A program made the translations under genes and the position numbers. From Oligoflexia bacterium (lineage in GTDB: Bacteria > Bdellovibrionota > UBA1018 > CAIPTA01), in the NCBI GenBank assembly GCA_023954355.1, contig JAMLID010000014.1:1-64000 (forward strand): a stretch of 64,000 bases of DNA. Direction: 5' to 3'. The notes under the pieces are model-generated. The model worked only from the letters and a program-made list of their open reading frames with translations. It was not told the origin of the DNA and did no database searches. Shown one piece after another: positions 43,043 through 52,785 of this stretch. Each line of letters opens with the position of its first letter. Positions within the stretch are counted from its first letter, which is position 1.

Positions 43043-43675
43043 ATGAAAAAACAAAAATCTCCCAAAGTAGTCGAGCGTATTTATGAGGCAATGGCCCCAT
43101 ATTATGACTTCATCTATGGCAAGCTCTTATTCAATGAAGGCAGGGAAGTTTCAATCGAGTTACTCGATTTAAAAAGTGGAGATAGAATATTAGAAGTGGG
43201 TGTAGGTACTGGACTGACTTTGCCACTGTACCCTCTGAATTGTAAAGTCGTTGGCGTAGATTTATCTGAAAATATGCTCAAAGAAGCTGAGAAATTAATT
43301 AAGAAGAAGAAGTTAAGAAATTTTGAAGTAAAAAAAATGGATGCTACTAAATTAGAATTTAAAGATTCTAGTTTCGATGCTGTTTTAGGTAATCTATTTA
43401 TTAGTGCAACTACCTATCCTGAAAATGCGTTAAGAGAAATGATTCGTGTTTGTAAACCTAAGGGCATGATTGTTTTAATGAATCACTTTTTAAGTGAGAA
43501 TCCATGGGTTGCTAGAGCAGAAACAGCTTTTAATCCGATTGCAGAAAAAATTGGGTATAAGTCGAATTTAGAAATGAATAACCTATTAGCCTCAGTTGGT
43601 TTAAAACCCAAGACGATAAAAAAAGTGAATTTATTTAATTTATGGACGGCAGTTTCCATGGAGAACAATAAATGA
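43043..43675 (+). CDS. PmtA-like phospholipid N-methyltransferase
   Basis: 210 residues from the ATG at 43043; the frame is open further upstream, but those codons overlap the divergent Ntn-hydrolase gene. SAM-binding motif I is ILEVGVGTGLTLPLYP, then VVGVDLSENMLKEA (acidic Asp after strand 2) and the preceding AMAPYYDFIYGKLLF. This combination matches the Rhodobacter-type PmtA, which methylates phosphatidylethanolamine towards phosphatidylcholine; UbiE-like methyltransferases are the alternative. Its stop overlaps the next ATG by 4 bp. Confidence 0.75.
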   Translation: MKKQKSPKVVERIYEAMAPYYDFIYGKLLFNEGREVSIELLDLKSGDRILEVGVGTGLTLPLYPLNCKVVGVDLSENMLKEAEKLIKKKKLRNFEVKKMDATKLEFKDSSFDAVLGNLFISATTYPENALREMIRVCKPKGMIVLMNHFLSENPWVARAETAFNPIAEKIGYKSNLEMNNLLASVGLKPKTIKKVNLFNLWTAVSMENNK

Positions 43676-44595
43676 AACGATGTTTATTAATTGGAAAGAA
43701 TGGCCAAGTGGCGCGTTCTTTATATACAACACTAAATAATGGTATAAATACAAAAACTGAGTACACAAGCTCTAAGCAAGATCAAAGTAGTTTGTATTTA
43801 AGTTTAGATGATATGGACTCTATTCGTTCTTGCTTCGAGCAATGGGATGCTCCGAAAGACTCTATTGTATACCTTGCTGGCGCTCTAACAAATGTAGAGA
43901 AATGTGAAGTAGAAAAAGAGGAATGTCGAAAGAAAAATAGAGATGGAGTAATTGCCATTGCTCAAGAGTGCAAAAGAAAAGGCTACAAGCTTTGTTTTTT
44001 TTCTACTGAATATGTATTTGGCCTCGAAGAGTATAGCGGTGGAAGGATCGGTCCTTTTACAGAAGATGACCCTGTTTCTCCACCATGTTATTATGGAGAA
44101 TGCAAGGCAGAAGCTGAGAAAGCGATTTTAGAAATTCATGGTGAATACTCTCTTATTCTTCGAACAACAATGGTCTTTTCGTGGGAAAAAGATGGGTTGA
44201 ATTTTCTTATGCAATACATTCGACATATGAGAAGCTGGAAAGAAGGCGAGCGTAAGTTTTTAATCCCTACAGATCAAATATCTACTCCTACCTATGCGCC
44301 TTTTTTGGCAGATGCAGCTGTAGAATTAATGAATAATAATGCTAGAGGAATATATCATATAGCGAATCGAGATCTATTGTCTCGCTGGGAAATGTTACAA
44401 ATTATAGCTAAGGTTTTTGGTTTTTCTGAGTCGACTGTACTTGCAGCATTCAGTCCAGTAAAAACAGAAAGTATGGGACAAAAAGCAAAACGTCCATTAA
44501 CTGCTGGTCTTAGTGTAGATAAGCTTATAAAAGCAGGCATTCACGTGCCAAGCTTTGAAGATTCACTGCTATTAGCAAAGAATCTTAGTGTGTAG
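43672..44595 (+). CDS. RmlD-like NDP-sugar reductase (SDR)
   Basis: 307 residues. Rossmann loop LIGKNGQVARSL, then YLAGALTNVEKCE and FFSTEYVFG, and catalytic Y-x-x-x-K in CYYGECKAEAE. The C-terminal half follows the dTDP-4-dehydrorhamnose reductase pattern (FLIPTDQISTPTYAPFLADA, GIYHIANRD). With rfbA and rfbC downstream it may supply the final step of dTDP-rhamnose synthesis, but it sits with the lipid methyltransferase (4-bp overlap), 7 kb from those genes, so another sugar is possible. Confidence 0.7.
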   Translation: MKRCLLIGKNGQVARSLYTTLNNGINTKTEYTSSKQDQSSLYLSLDDMDSIRSCFEQWDAPKDSIVYLAGALTNVEKCEVEKEECRKKNRDGVIAIAQECKRKGYKLCFFSTEYVFGLEEYSGGRIGPFTEDDPVSPPCYYGECKAEAEKAILEIHGEYSLILRTTMVFSWEKDGLNFLMQYIRHMRSWKEGERKFLIPTDQISTPTYAPFLADAAVELMNNNARGIYHIANRDLLSRWEMLQIIAKVFGFSESTVLAAFSPVKTESMGQKAKRPLTAGLSVDKLIKAGIHVPSFEDSLLLAKNLSV

Positions 44596-44611
44596 GTTAT
44601 AAGAAATCTTT

Positions 44612-45676
44612 CTAATTATCTCTAAGTATTCTTTGCTTAAACTCAGGTGAAAATGATTTATTTTCAAATTGTTCAATTAACTTAGAGGCTATATTTATAC
44701 TATTTTTGTATAGGCGTTTGTTTTTTTGTTCAAGAATGTTTTTAGCTTGAACTAAAACACTTTTCGCTTCTTTAACTCTTTTTTGAACAGTTTGATGATT
44801 CCAATCTAAAACACGACCAGGCTCTACGAATGAAAATTCTACTTTAACACCGTAGTGATCGCTTAAGGTTTCACCATTAAATTCTTGAAAGTTTATAAAT
44901 GCCTTTCTTGCGTCTAGTTTTGTTCTAGACCCTGCAGCCGTAAATATATAATCAATTACTCGATCGTTAGAAGAGTGACCTAAGGGGTTATCTTTACAAT
45001 AAGTGCAAATGTCTTTGTAGTTATTTTGTACTGCTAAATAAGCATCTTCAAGCAAAAGGGTCTTTTTAAGCAGAGCAATTTCTAAGCTAAGCGGCTCAGC
45101 ATTTAAGTCGCCCAATATTACTACTGGATTAGAGTGAGGCGCTCGGTTTATTTCAAGTTCGACTAACTGAATGATTTGAGCAAGGCGTACGAACTCACTT
45201 TGTGGATGAGTGTGCATATTGATAATGCGTATTTTATCATTTTGCTCTTTTAAGAATACTTCATTAAGGAAAATACCTTTTTGTACTCCAATTAAATCTC
45301 TAATTAGGTCTAATGGATTTTTTTGGTTGTTGATTTGAAAAAGCTCAGAGTACGAAAATGTTATGGTTGGCTTTAATAGAGAAACTAGCCCTGTTATTGC
45401 CCTATCTTTTCTAAATTGATCTGCATGAGTAACGGAGTATTTACTTTTAGAAAATGCTTTGTCTAAAAGGTTGAAATGCTTTTCTTGCCAAACTTCTTGA
45501 ATTTGTACGATGTCACAGTTTTCACTAAGAATTTTTTGAGAAAGATTTGTGAATCTCTTTTTCACTTTTGGTGCATAGGCTGTACCGTAAGCATTAAATG
45601 TTTGAATGCAGATAGAAGAAGAAGCAAAACCTAAATTAGATAGAACTAAACTAAAAAAAAGAGCCTTGAAAATCAT
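44612..45676 (-). CDS. Secreted endonuclease/exonuclease/phosphatase-fold protein
   Basis: 354 residues with a signal peptide (about 1-18). Catalytic signatures of the EEP superfamily are in order: QTFNAYG, IVQIQEVW (metal Glu), NMHTHPQS, VVILGDLNAEP, SSNDRVIDYIF and LSDHYGVKV. The NxH and GDLN/SDH set with an export signal fits sphingomyelinase-like phospholipases or extracellular DNases. After about residue 285 comes a helical Lys-rich tail (RVKEAKSVLVQAKNILEQKN). Substrate uncertain; a predator could use either activity. Confidence 0.78.
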   Translation of the reverse strand: MIFKALFFSLVLSNLGFASSSICIQTFNAYGTAYAPKVKKRFTNLSQKILSENCDIVQIQEVWQEKHFNLLDKAFSKSKYSVTHADQFRKDRAITGLVSLLKPTITFSYSELFQINNQKNPLDLIRDLIGVQKGIFLNEVFLKEQNDKIRIINMHTHPQSEFVRLAQIIQLVELEINRAPHSNPVVILGDLNAEPLSLEIALLKKTLLLEDAYLAVQNNYKDICTYCKDNPLGHSSNDRVIDYIFTAAGSRTKLDARKAFINFQEFNGETLSDHYGVKVEFSFVEPGRVLDWNHQTVQKRVKEAKSVLVQAKNILEQKNKRLYKNSINIASKLIEQFENKSFSPEFKQRILRDN

Positions 45677-45750
45677 AATCCCTCCAAGGCTCTCTATACT
45701 ATTGATTTTAATCTAAATAAACAAATTAAGTAAATTTAGCGGTTCTTGCT

Positions 45751-46596
45751 CTAAAAACGAAACGACAAGCGCCCAGTAAAGCTATTTTTACCAAAAGAGC
45801 GCAAGTACTCAGCACCCAAAGAGAAAAACAATAATTGAACATCAACGCCACCAGCAATTAATACGCTAGATGGTTTAGATGTAGCTGAGTTTCCTGTTGT
45901 AAAGCTCGTAGAGAAAATTGTAGCCGGTACTGCTGCAGAAATTCCTAAATCCCCCTTACTTTTTACCCAGCCGAAATTGATATAAGGCTCAAATACTAAG
46001 AGTTTTTTAGAAACCATGGCTTGGAGTCCAAATACTGTATTGTCGTAAGAGATATTTGCTGCGACCGGTACGTTTCCTGTTGATGCGTTATTGATTGTCT
46101 GTGAGTAAGAGAATTGTGCCTTATTAAAAAACACTTTGGTGCCTAATGTTACAGGTAGTTCTGTAAGGAACAAATCAGTTATTGTCCACATAGCAGCTCC
46201 ACCGAATTGTTTAATACTTAGATCTGATACGGTAATTTTAGGGAAAATTAAAGCTTCTGCGGTGATACCAAATGGCACAGTTAATCTAGCGATAGCTCCA
46301 GCATGTGGAAACTTATCCTTAAGTTTTGTATTTGGATCAGCTCTTTTAACAATATTCAAAATTTCAGGAGTCTTTGTTAAGCCTCCTACAGCTCCTATTT
46401 CAAATCCCCAGAGATGTCCTAGCGATGAAGCGGGTGTGACTGTCGAGTATGTAAAATTTGCTGACATTTCTTTTACAATTTTTGCGTAATCAGCTGCTGT
46501 AATATTATCAAAAGTGGGAGTGGCACTAAATGCACTGCTACTAAGTAATGCAAATGAGATTGAACCAATCCATCCTAGTTTTTTTACCCTCATCAT
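45751..46596 (-). CDS. Outer-membrane beta-barrel protein of unknown function
   Basis: 281 residues; signal peptide about 1-25 (SSAFSA). The mature chain alternates short amphipathic strands (FGITAEALIFPKITVSDLSIKQFGGAAMWTI, LLVFEPYINFGWVKSKG) and ends in FTGRLSFRF, an aromatic outer-membrane signature. It may belong to the DUF6588 type, which I cannot confirm. A second ATG lies one codon in. Monocistronic or joined to the EEP gene downstream (74-bp gap). Confidence 0.68.
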   Translation of the reverse strand: MMRVKKLGWIGSISFALLSSSAFSATPTFDNITAADYAKIVKEMSANFTYSTVTPASSLGHLWGFEIGAVGGLTKTPEILNIVKRADPNTKLKDKFPHAGAIARLTVPFGITAEALIFPKITVSDLSIKQFGGAAMWTITDLFLTELPVTLGTKVFFNKAQFSYSQTINNASTGNVPVAANISYDNTVFGLQAMVSKKLLVFEPYINFGWVKSKGDLGISAAVPATIFSTSFTTGNSATSKPSSVLIAGGVDVQLLFFSLGAEYLRSFGKNSFTGRLSFRF

Positions 46597-46655
46597 GAGA
46601 ACTCCTTTTCCCTATTTCTAATCAAAATGTTAATGTCTTAGCTGAGCTTAATTTT

Positions 46656-48044
46656 ATGCCAAAATCTGCAAAAAGAGTGCTTAAAAATTCATTTTTTCAA
46701 ACCTTTGGGGCATTTGGGATCTCGGGTTTAAACTTTCTTCTCACGGTAGCCTATGCGCGCATCCTAGGACCAGAATCCTATGGTTCTCTTGTAACCTCTC
46801 AAGCACAAGTTCTCGTGTGGTCGCTGCTCGTTGATTTAGGTCTTTCAAATGCATTGATTGGCGCACTGACAGCGGCTTCTGGAGAAAGATCAGAGCTTTC
46901 TAGGCAAGGATTCCGGGCAAGAGATATGGTTGCTCGAGTGCTTTGGCTTAGGTGTTTAGGGGCAACATTGGGAGCATTCTTTATTTGCGCGGCATCTTTT
47001 GCGAAACACGATTTCTTGTCGGAGAGCTTTTTTCAAGATATTGCGTTTGTACCACATTTGTATGCAATTGCTTTGCAGCAGACAGCTGCTGCATTTGCTA
47101 GTTATCGTCAGAGACAAGGTTTGTCGGTTGCAGTTACGTTATTTGGTGTTTTCTTAACTGTAGTGTTAACAATTTTTCTTGCGTACCAAAAAAGTAGCCT
47201 CTCTATATTGTTGTTGTCGCAGTCTTGGGGGGGAATCTTTTCAGCAGCTGTTATTTTTATATACTTTTTTTACCAAACAGCGAAAAGAAAACGACTAGGT
47301 AAGAGTAGAAGAAAAGAGAAAACTAAAAAAGGAGAGTGGCGCTCAGAGGCATGGGGAGCTCTGGCTAGAGATGCATGGCCATATGCAATTACGATCGCAG
47401 TAATGGTTTTGTGGCAGCGACTTGATCAGATAGCAGTTTCACATATTTTAGGTCTAGAATCTGGTGGACAATATGCTCTCGCAGTAAGACTAGTGGCAAT
47501 ACCGATTCTAGTAGCAACGTCTGTTTCTTTTGCTATTTTTCCCGACTTACAGAGAGTGGGGATTGATGCACCAGAAAAAGTAAATTTGATTTTGAGCGTT
47601 ACAAGCAAATTAATTTATAGATATGGAATTCTATTCGGAGGCGTTATTGCAGTTGCTGCTGGACTACTAATTTCTCCTCTGGTGCCAAAATTTAAGCCAG
47701 CATTAGAAATCTTACCATTCTTCATACCAGGGATATGGGGATATTGGTTACAGAGTATATTTATCAACTCTCTTTTTGGGCTGAGGGAGTATAAAATCGC
47801 AATTAGAGTACATATATATTCGCTATTTATTTATGTTGCTTGCCTATGCACTCTACCGTTTGTAATGGGCATATATGGGGTTGTTCTTTCGTTTAACGTC
47901 TTTTGTTTATCGATGTCTTTCTTTGGGTATTTAGCGGCAAAAAAAGCCAATATACTTTCACCTACCTTTCGTTTTTTTGGGTCATTTAGTGAAAATGAAA
48001 AGCAGTTTCTAAATAATTTGGCTTTTTGGAAAGCTACAAAATGA
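46656..48044 (+). CDS. Polysaccharide flippase (Wzx-like)
   Basis: 462 residues, about 12-14 membrane spans. N-terminus NSFFQTFGAFGISGLNFLLTVAYARILGPESYGSLV is typical of the polysaccharide transporter branch of the MOP superfamily. A basic cytoplasmic loop (KRKRLGKSRRKEKTKK) splits the halves. It moves lipid-linked oligosaccharide across the inner membrane. It begins a four-gene plus-strand run, overlapping the next gene at ATGA. Confidence 0.85.
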   Translation: MPKSAKRVLKNSFFQTFGAFGISGLNFLLTVAYARILGPESYGSLVTSQAQVLVWSLLVDLGLSNALIGALTAASGERSELSRQGFRARDMVARVLWLRCLGATLGAFFICAASFAKHDFLSESFFQDIAFVPHLYAIALQQTAAAFASYRQRQGLSVAVTLFGVFLTVVLTIFLAYQKSSLSILLLSQSWGGIFSAAVIFIYFFYQTAKRKRLGKSRRKEKTKKGEWRSEAWGALARDAWPYAITIAVMVLWQRLDQIAVSHILGLESGGQYALAVRLVAIPILVATSVSFAIFPDLQRVGIDAPEKVNLILSVTSKLIYRYGILFGGVIAVAAGLLISPLVPKFKPALEILPFFIPGIWGYWLQSIFINSLFGLREYKIAIRVHIYSLFIYVACLCTLPFVMGIYGVVLSFNVFCLSMSFFGYLAAKKANILSPTFRFFGSFSENEKQFLNNLAFWKATK

Positions 48045-49264
48045 AGCTTACAGAGCAGATCAGATTTTATGCTCTTATCATGTGGTCACTTGGGTTATCT
48101 GCTGTGATGATTGACTCATTTTCTTTTTCTATTGTAGAAGAGAGAGCTTCTTTTTCGTATTTGTTTTTTATCGCAGCTTTTCTGTTATTGGCATGGGCAG
48201 AGAAGCGTCAGTACTCTACTAGAGTTTATATTTATAGAATTCATGACATTGTAATCTATAGCCCGCTAAAATATTTTTTAATTTATTTTTTATGGGTATC
48301 TCTTTTTTCGCCATTTACTGAAAATCCTATTAAATCAATTTTATTTGCATTAAATGGGTGGCTTTCACTTTTTACGGTCGCAGTGAGCGCTCATTTGTTA
48401 TTTTGTGAAAGATCTAGCGATTTGATTTCTTTATTGCCAAAGCAATTCTCATTTTCTTTTAAGATTTTTAATTTAATTTTATGTTTTATTTTTATAAATT
48501 TAATATTTCATTTGTTTTTTCCGCAATTACCATTTCCACAAATGATAAGAAAACAATTCGATCTTTTTCTGTTTTTTATTATAGGGTTGCCGTTTTTAAT
48601 TTGGGATCTATTAAAAATGTCTAGAAAATTTGCCAACTCATTTTTAGTCGCTACTAATATTATTCTTGGTCTAGGTTTAATTACGCTTTTATCTAGTAAG
48701 ATTTTTTATTTGGGTCCAATTTTTGCGATTTTTCTAATAATTTGCTTAACTTTATATAAGCGTGTGAAGCAACGAAAGGCACTAATTGCGCTTTTAGTGA
48801 TATCTAGTGCTTCTATAGGAGTACCATTATTGTTTATTACTTTTGGGCCAGAAAAGTTATTAAGAATCCCTGAACTCTTAAGAGTTCAGCAAGTGATTGA
48901 AACTAAGTTATTGGTCGAATGGAAGCCTGCTTTTGCTAACTTACTTCAAAGTAAATTTATGGGTAGCGGTATAGGTGTCGTTGAGGGCCGAGGAGTTTGG
49001 GCTAGAGTTTTAGTTGATTCTGGGGTGATTGGATTTTTATTATATTTATGCTTTTATGGTTCTCTAGCAAAAGCGCTATTATTAGTCAGAAGATCATCAA
49101 GAGTTGTTGCTTCAAATGTGGCTTTAATTTCACTATTAGTTTTTATTGTTATTGTTAGTCACTTTTTAGATAATCCATATAGTGCATGGATATGGGTTTG
49201 GTATGCCATATGGACCGTATTAGGAAGTACGCATAGAAAGAAAGATCTTGGAGTTTCTCGATGA
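48041..49264 (+). CDS. O-antigen polymerase/ligase-like membrane protein
   Basis: 407 residues from the ATG at 48041 (ATGA overlap with the flippase stop). About 11 spans, with a large loop at about 255-310. The late FMGSGIGVVEGRGVWARVLVDSGVIGFLLY is typical of Wzy polymerases and WaaL ligases, which share the G-x-G-x-x...S/D-x-G pattern. Which of the two it is cannot be told from sequence. It is coupled to the glycosyltransferase that follows (4-bp overlap). Confidence 0.75.
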   Translation: MKLTEQIRFYALIMWSLGLSAVMIDSFSFSIVEERASFSYLFFIAAFLLLAWAEKRQYSTRVYIYRIHDIVIYSPLKYFLIYFLWVSLFSPFTENPIKSILFALNGWLSLFTVAVSAHLLFCERSSDLISLLPKQFSFSFKIFNLILCFIFINLIFHLFFPQLPFPQMIRKQFDLFLFFIIGLPFLIWDLLKMSRKFANSFLVATNIILGLGLITLLSSKIFYLGPIFAIFLIICLTLYKRVKQRKALIALLVISSASIGVPLLFITFGPEKLLRIPELLRVQQVIETKLLVEWKPAFANLLQSKFMGSGIGVVEGRGVWARVLVDSGVIGFLLYLCFYGSLAKALLLVRRSSRVVASNVALISLLVFIVIVSHFLDNPYSAWIWVWYAIWTVLGSTHRKKDLGVSR

Positions 49265-50385
49265 GAGTTTTATTTTTATCACATCAGTCAGAGTATATGT
49301 ATGGCGGTGAAAAAGTAACTTTAGAGTATATGAAAGAGCTTAAAAATAATGGAGTAGAGGTACATTTTGCTGCTCCAGAGGGACTATATTTAGAGCAAGC
49401 TAAAAAAGTTGTTTATAAAACACATATTGTATCTACTAAAAATTATAATAAATCGCTGACTGGATTGTTTGCCTACTTAGGAAGTAAAAAGGTAGTCAAA
49501 AAAGAATTAACAGAAATTATAAGAAGGTATCGAATAAATATTCTTCATACAACGAGCCTAAAGGCGATGGGCTATGGTTCAGAAGTGAGTGATATGTTGC
49601 CCGTGATATGGCATCACCACGATAATTTAAAAAATAATTTAATCAATCGGCATTTTGTAAAAAAACTAGCTTTAAACTCTGTTGTTATAATTGTTCCCTC
49701 AAAATCTACAAAAGAATCGTTGATTGAGTTAGGTGTTGAAGCTGAATATATTTATATATTATTTAACGGATATAGAGCCAGGGAATGGAGTGTTCGTAAA
49801 GATAGACAAGAGGGTAAACCATTAAAAGTTGCAACAATTGGAGAAATTTCTTTTCGAAAAGGCTCTGATCAGGTACCTCAAATCGCCGTTGCTTTATTGA
49901 GGTACCCAAAAATATTATTTGGGGTAGAGTTTTCTTTTATTGGAGATGGGTTATCTAATCCTAGCTATGCTGAAAAAGTTAAAGCAGTGGGTAGTGCAAT
50001 GGGAATTAAATTTCTAGGTTACTCATTGGATGTGAAAAAAGATTTGCAAAATATAGATGTATTATTAGTGCCTTCTCGTCAAGATCCATTACCAACTGTA
50101 ATTATAGAGGCTGGTCTCAGTGGGGTACCAGTTGTGGCCAGTAATGTTGGCGGAATCCCAGAAATGATTATTGACGGTGGAAACGGATTTTTAGCAAAAA
50201 CAGTTGATGACTTTGCTAAGGGTATTGCAACATTATCAGAAATTGATAATTGGAGGCTTATGTCGTCAAGAGCTAGAGCGCTTGCAGAAAACAGATTCGA
50301 CATATCAGTTTTGAGTAAGAGCTTGTATGAACTCTATCAAAATATTTTAGCAACTCGTTCTGGTCCAAAAATTATAAATGAATAA
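49261..50385 (+). CDS. Glycosyltransferase family 4
   Basis: 374 residues with the GT-B fold. N-terminal acceptor domain (FLSHQSEYMYGGEKVTLEYMKEL); the C-terminal donor domain begins near residue 195 with KVATIGEISFRKGSDQ and contains the E-x7-E region VPSRQDPLPTVIIEAGLSG and GGIPEMI. It transfers an activated sugar to the growing surface glycan in the cytoplasm. It overlaps both neighbours, so it is part of the flippase operon. Confidence 0.9.
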   Translation: MRVLFLSHQSEYMYGGEKVTLEYMKELKNNGVEVHFAAPEGLYLEQAKKVVYKTHIVSTKNYNKSLTGLFAYLGSKKVVKKELTEIIRRYRINILHTTSLKAMGYGSEVSDMLPVIWHHHDNLKNNLINRHFVKKLALNSVVIIVPSKSTKESLIELGVEAEYIYILFNGYRAREWSVRKDRQEGKPLKVATIGEISFRKGSDQVPQIAVALLRYPKILFGVEFSFIGDGLSNPSYAEKVKAVGSAMGIKFLGYSLDVKKDLQNIDVLLVPSRQDPLPTVIIEAGLSGVPVVASNVGGIPEMIIDGGNGFLAKTVDDFAKGIATLSEIDNWRLMSSRARALAENRFDISVLSKSLYELYQNILATRSGPKIINE

Positions 50386-51373
50386 CGAAACACTCGTATC
50401 AATTGTGATTCCAACTTGGCAAGGAGATTTTCTTTTAGAAAAAACTCTATCTAGTGTTGTAAATCAAACGTATCGAAATTTTCATGTAATTGTTGTTGAT
50501 AACGGTGTCATAGATACTAAAACAAAAGTACTTTGTGAAAAAAAATGGGGATTCTCTATACAGTATCTATCATTTAAAAGACAGCTTGGATATGCAGGTG
50601 CAGTTAACATGGGAGTGCGATCGGCAACTACGCCCCTTGTTTTAGTCATGAATAATGACAATCTAATGCATGAAGAATGTTTACAAAAACTAGTGAGTAG
50701 AGCTTTATCTGAAACTGATAAAACCATTATCAGTGCAAATGTTCATCGCCCCGATTTTTTGTCACCTGAAGAATACAGTTATTCAATCTGGGGAAGGCAT
50801 ATAAAAGAAGACAAGAGAAACAAAAGTGATCAGATTTTTCACCCGGATGGAAGCGCATTTCTATTTCATAGAGAAAAGTATCTAGAGCCATATATTTCGC
50901 ATTATTTTATATACCAAGAAGATGTTTATTTAGGATTTTTAGCATTATTAATTGGAGGCAAAACTCTTATTGAGAAAAGCGCAAAAGTAGCAACTTTTGA
51001 TGGAGGATCAACGAAAAGAATTCGATATAAAACCGCATACTATACAGAGAGAAATCGTATTTGGAATTATTTTTTATTTTTGACTTGGAAAAATTTTTTA
51101 TTTCTTTCTCCGGCATTGTTCATCGATCTTCTAATTAAATTTATTTTTGGGCGGCACCGTATGGCAAAAATTCATTCCTACGGATCGATCGTATTTGATT
51201 TGCCGAAAATATTGAAGTGGAGATCTTTTGTACAAAAAAAGCGATTGGTTAGCGACTCTGAAATATTTGAGCAGCTCAGCTTTCAGTATATGGATTCTAA
51301 CAAAGCCATTCAAAATATGATTTTAAATGGCTTATTTTATGGTTTGACGTATTTTGTGCGCCCAAGATTATAG
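50378..51373 (+). CDS. Glycosyltransferase family 2
   Basis: 331 residues, GT-A fold. Starts VSIVIPTWQGDFLLEKTLSSVVNQTYRNFHVIVVDNG. The DxD-like metal site is MNNDN; HPDGSAFLFHR and FIYQEDVYLG follow. The C-terminal 110 residues include a hydrophobic segment (FLFLTWKNFLFLSPALFIDLLI) as in rhamnosyltransferase-type members. Overlaps the GT4 gene by 8 bp and converges on rfbC with a 6-bp overlap. Confidence 0.87.
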   Translation: MNNETLVSIVIPTWQGDFLLEKTLSSVVNQTYRNFHVIVVDNGVIDTKTKVLCEKKWGFSIQYLSFKRQLGYAGAVNMGVRSATTPLVLVMNNDNLMHEECLQKLVSRALSETDKTIISANVHRPDFLSPEEYSYSIWGRHIKEDKRNKSDQIFHPDGSAFLFHREKYLEPYISHYFIYQEDVYLGFLALLIGGKTLIEKSAKVATFDGGSTKRIRYKTAYYTERNRIWNYFLFLTWKNFLFLSPALFIDLLIKFIFGRHRMAKIHSYGSIVFDLPKILKWRSFVQKKRLVSDSEIFEQLSFQYMDSNKAIQNMILNGLFYGLTYFVRPRL

Positions 51374-51913
51374 TGGTTTAATCGATTGGGAGGGAGGTAG
51401 ATTTTTGTCTTTTTGTGAGACTGTTGGGTTTTTTATTGGCCAAGAAATTTTTAAGTCAGGATCATCCCACTTTATTCCACCTTCAGTATGTGGATTATAA
51501 AAGCCTGTAACTTTATAAAAAACTTCTGCGGGCTCATTACCTAATACACAAAATCCATGAGCAAATCCGTGAGGAACCCAAAGAGAGGCACAGCTAGCGG
51601 CACTTAATTCAATACCTACAGATTGCATAAAAGTAGGTGAGTTTTTTCTTATGTCTACAACTACATCGAAAATTGATCCTGAAAAAACAGTTACGAGTTT
51701 GGCTTGTGATGGTTCGGTTTGATAGTGTAAGCCGCGCAGAACTCCAGGAGCAGATTTTGAGTGATTATCTTGAACAAAGTTTGCATGAATCCCCATATCG
51801 GTGAGCCAGGTTTGTCGAAATCTTTCGAGAAAAAAACCTCTATCATCACCATGTTTTTTGGGCTGAAATAGAATGACTTCGGGAATAGCTAGCCTTTCTC
51901 CTCTTATCTCCAA
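51368..51913 (-). CDS. rfbC: dTDP-4-dehydrorhamnose 3,5-epimerase
   Basis: 181 residues, full length. Motifs [10 protein letters not shown], catalytic H63 in VLRGLHYQ, and [10 protein letters not shown], then [18 protein letters not shown]. It epimerises C3 and C5 of dTDP-4-keto-6-deoxyglucose. It overlaps rfbA by 10 bp and follows it in the minus-strand unit rfbB-rfbA-rfbC. Its substrate is the product of RfbB, whose gene here is broken. Confidence 0.95.
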   Translation of the reverse strand: MEIRGERLAIPEVILFQPKKHGDDRGFFLERFRQTWLTDMGIHANFVQDNHSKSAPGVLRGLHYQTEPSQAKLVTVFSGSIFDVVVDIRKNSPTFMQSVGIELSAASCASLWVPHGFAHGFCVLGNEPAEVFYKVTGFYNPHTEGGIKWDDPDLKISWPIKNPTVSQKDKNLPPSQSIKPL

Positions 51914-52785
51914 TGCGCACCATCCTTTACGAGGCGATATAGATATTTTCCATACTCACTTTTTTCATAAGCTTTTGCTGAGCGCTCTAATTGCTCTTTA
52001 TCAATAAATCCGGCACTAAAAGCGATTTCTTCGATACAGCCTACCATCAGGCCCGTTCGTTCTTCTATTGTTTGTACGAATTGAGATGAAGATAAAAGCG
52101 AATCAAAGGTTCCTGTGTCAAGCCACGCGACACCTCGCCCAAATGCCTTTACTTTTAGTAATTCTTTTTCTAAGTATTTTTTGTTTACGTCGGTAATTTC
52201 AAGCTCACCGCGAGGGGATGGCTTTAGTTGCTTTACAATATTACAAACATTTGAATCATAGAAATATAAGCCTGTTACAGCCCATGGCGATTTAGGGTTT
52301 TTTGGCTTTTCTTCTATGCTTATAGCTTTATGATTTTTATCGAACTCTACAACACCATAGCGTTCGGGGTCGGTCACTCGATAAGCATATACTTCGGCTC
52401 CTGAAGTTAGTTTCGCGCTTTCTTTTAATAGCTTAGTTAACTCAAGACTGTGAAAAATATTATCACCTAAGATCAAACATACAGGATCGTTTGCTATGAA
52501 CTTTTCTCCTATTAAAAAGGCTTGGGCAATACCCTCTGGTTTTGGCTGTTCAGCATATTTTAGTGATATTCCTAAATCACTCCCGTCTTTTAAAAGTGAT
52601 TGAATCAAGGGTAGGTCTCTAGGGGTAGAAATGATCAAAATATCTCGGATACCCGCAAGCATTAATACTGAGAGTGGATAATAAATAGTTGGTTTATTAT
52701 AGATTGGTAGCAGCTGTTTGCTAATAGCAGATGTTACTGGATATAGTCTTGTTCCGCTGCCTCCAGCTAAAATGATTCCCCTCAT
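51904..52785 (-). CDS. rfbA: Glucose-1-phosphate thymidylyltransferase
   Basis: 293 residues, full length. Nucleotide-binding [24 protein letters not shown] (metal Asp), [20 protein letters not shown] and [12 protein letters not shown]. Makes dTDP-glucose from glucose 1-phosphate and dTTP, the first committed step towards dTDP-rhamnose. 4-bp overlap with the end of the rfbB frame (ATGA). Confidence 0.96.
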   Translation of the reverse strand: MRGIILAGGSGTRLYPVTSAISKQLLPIYNKPTIYYPLSVLMLAGIRDILIISTPRDLPLIQSLLKDGSDLGISLKYAEQPKPEGIAQAFLIGEKFIANDPVCLILGDNIFHSLELTKLLKESAKLTSGAEVYAYRVTDPERYGVVEFDKNHKAISIEEKPKNPKSPWAVTGLYFYDSNVCNIVKQLKPSPRGELEITDVNKKYLEKELLKVKAFGRGVAWLDTGTFDSLLSSSQFVQTIEERTGLMVGCIEEIAFSAGFIDKEQLERSAKAYEKSEYGKYLYRLVKDGAHWR

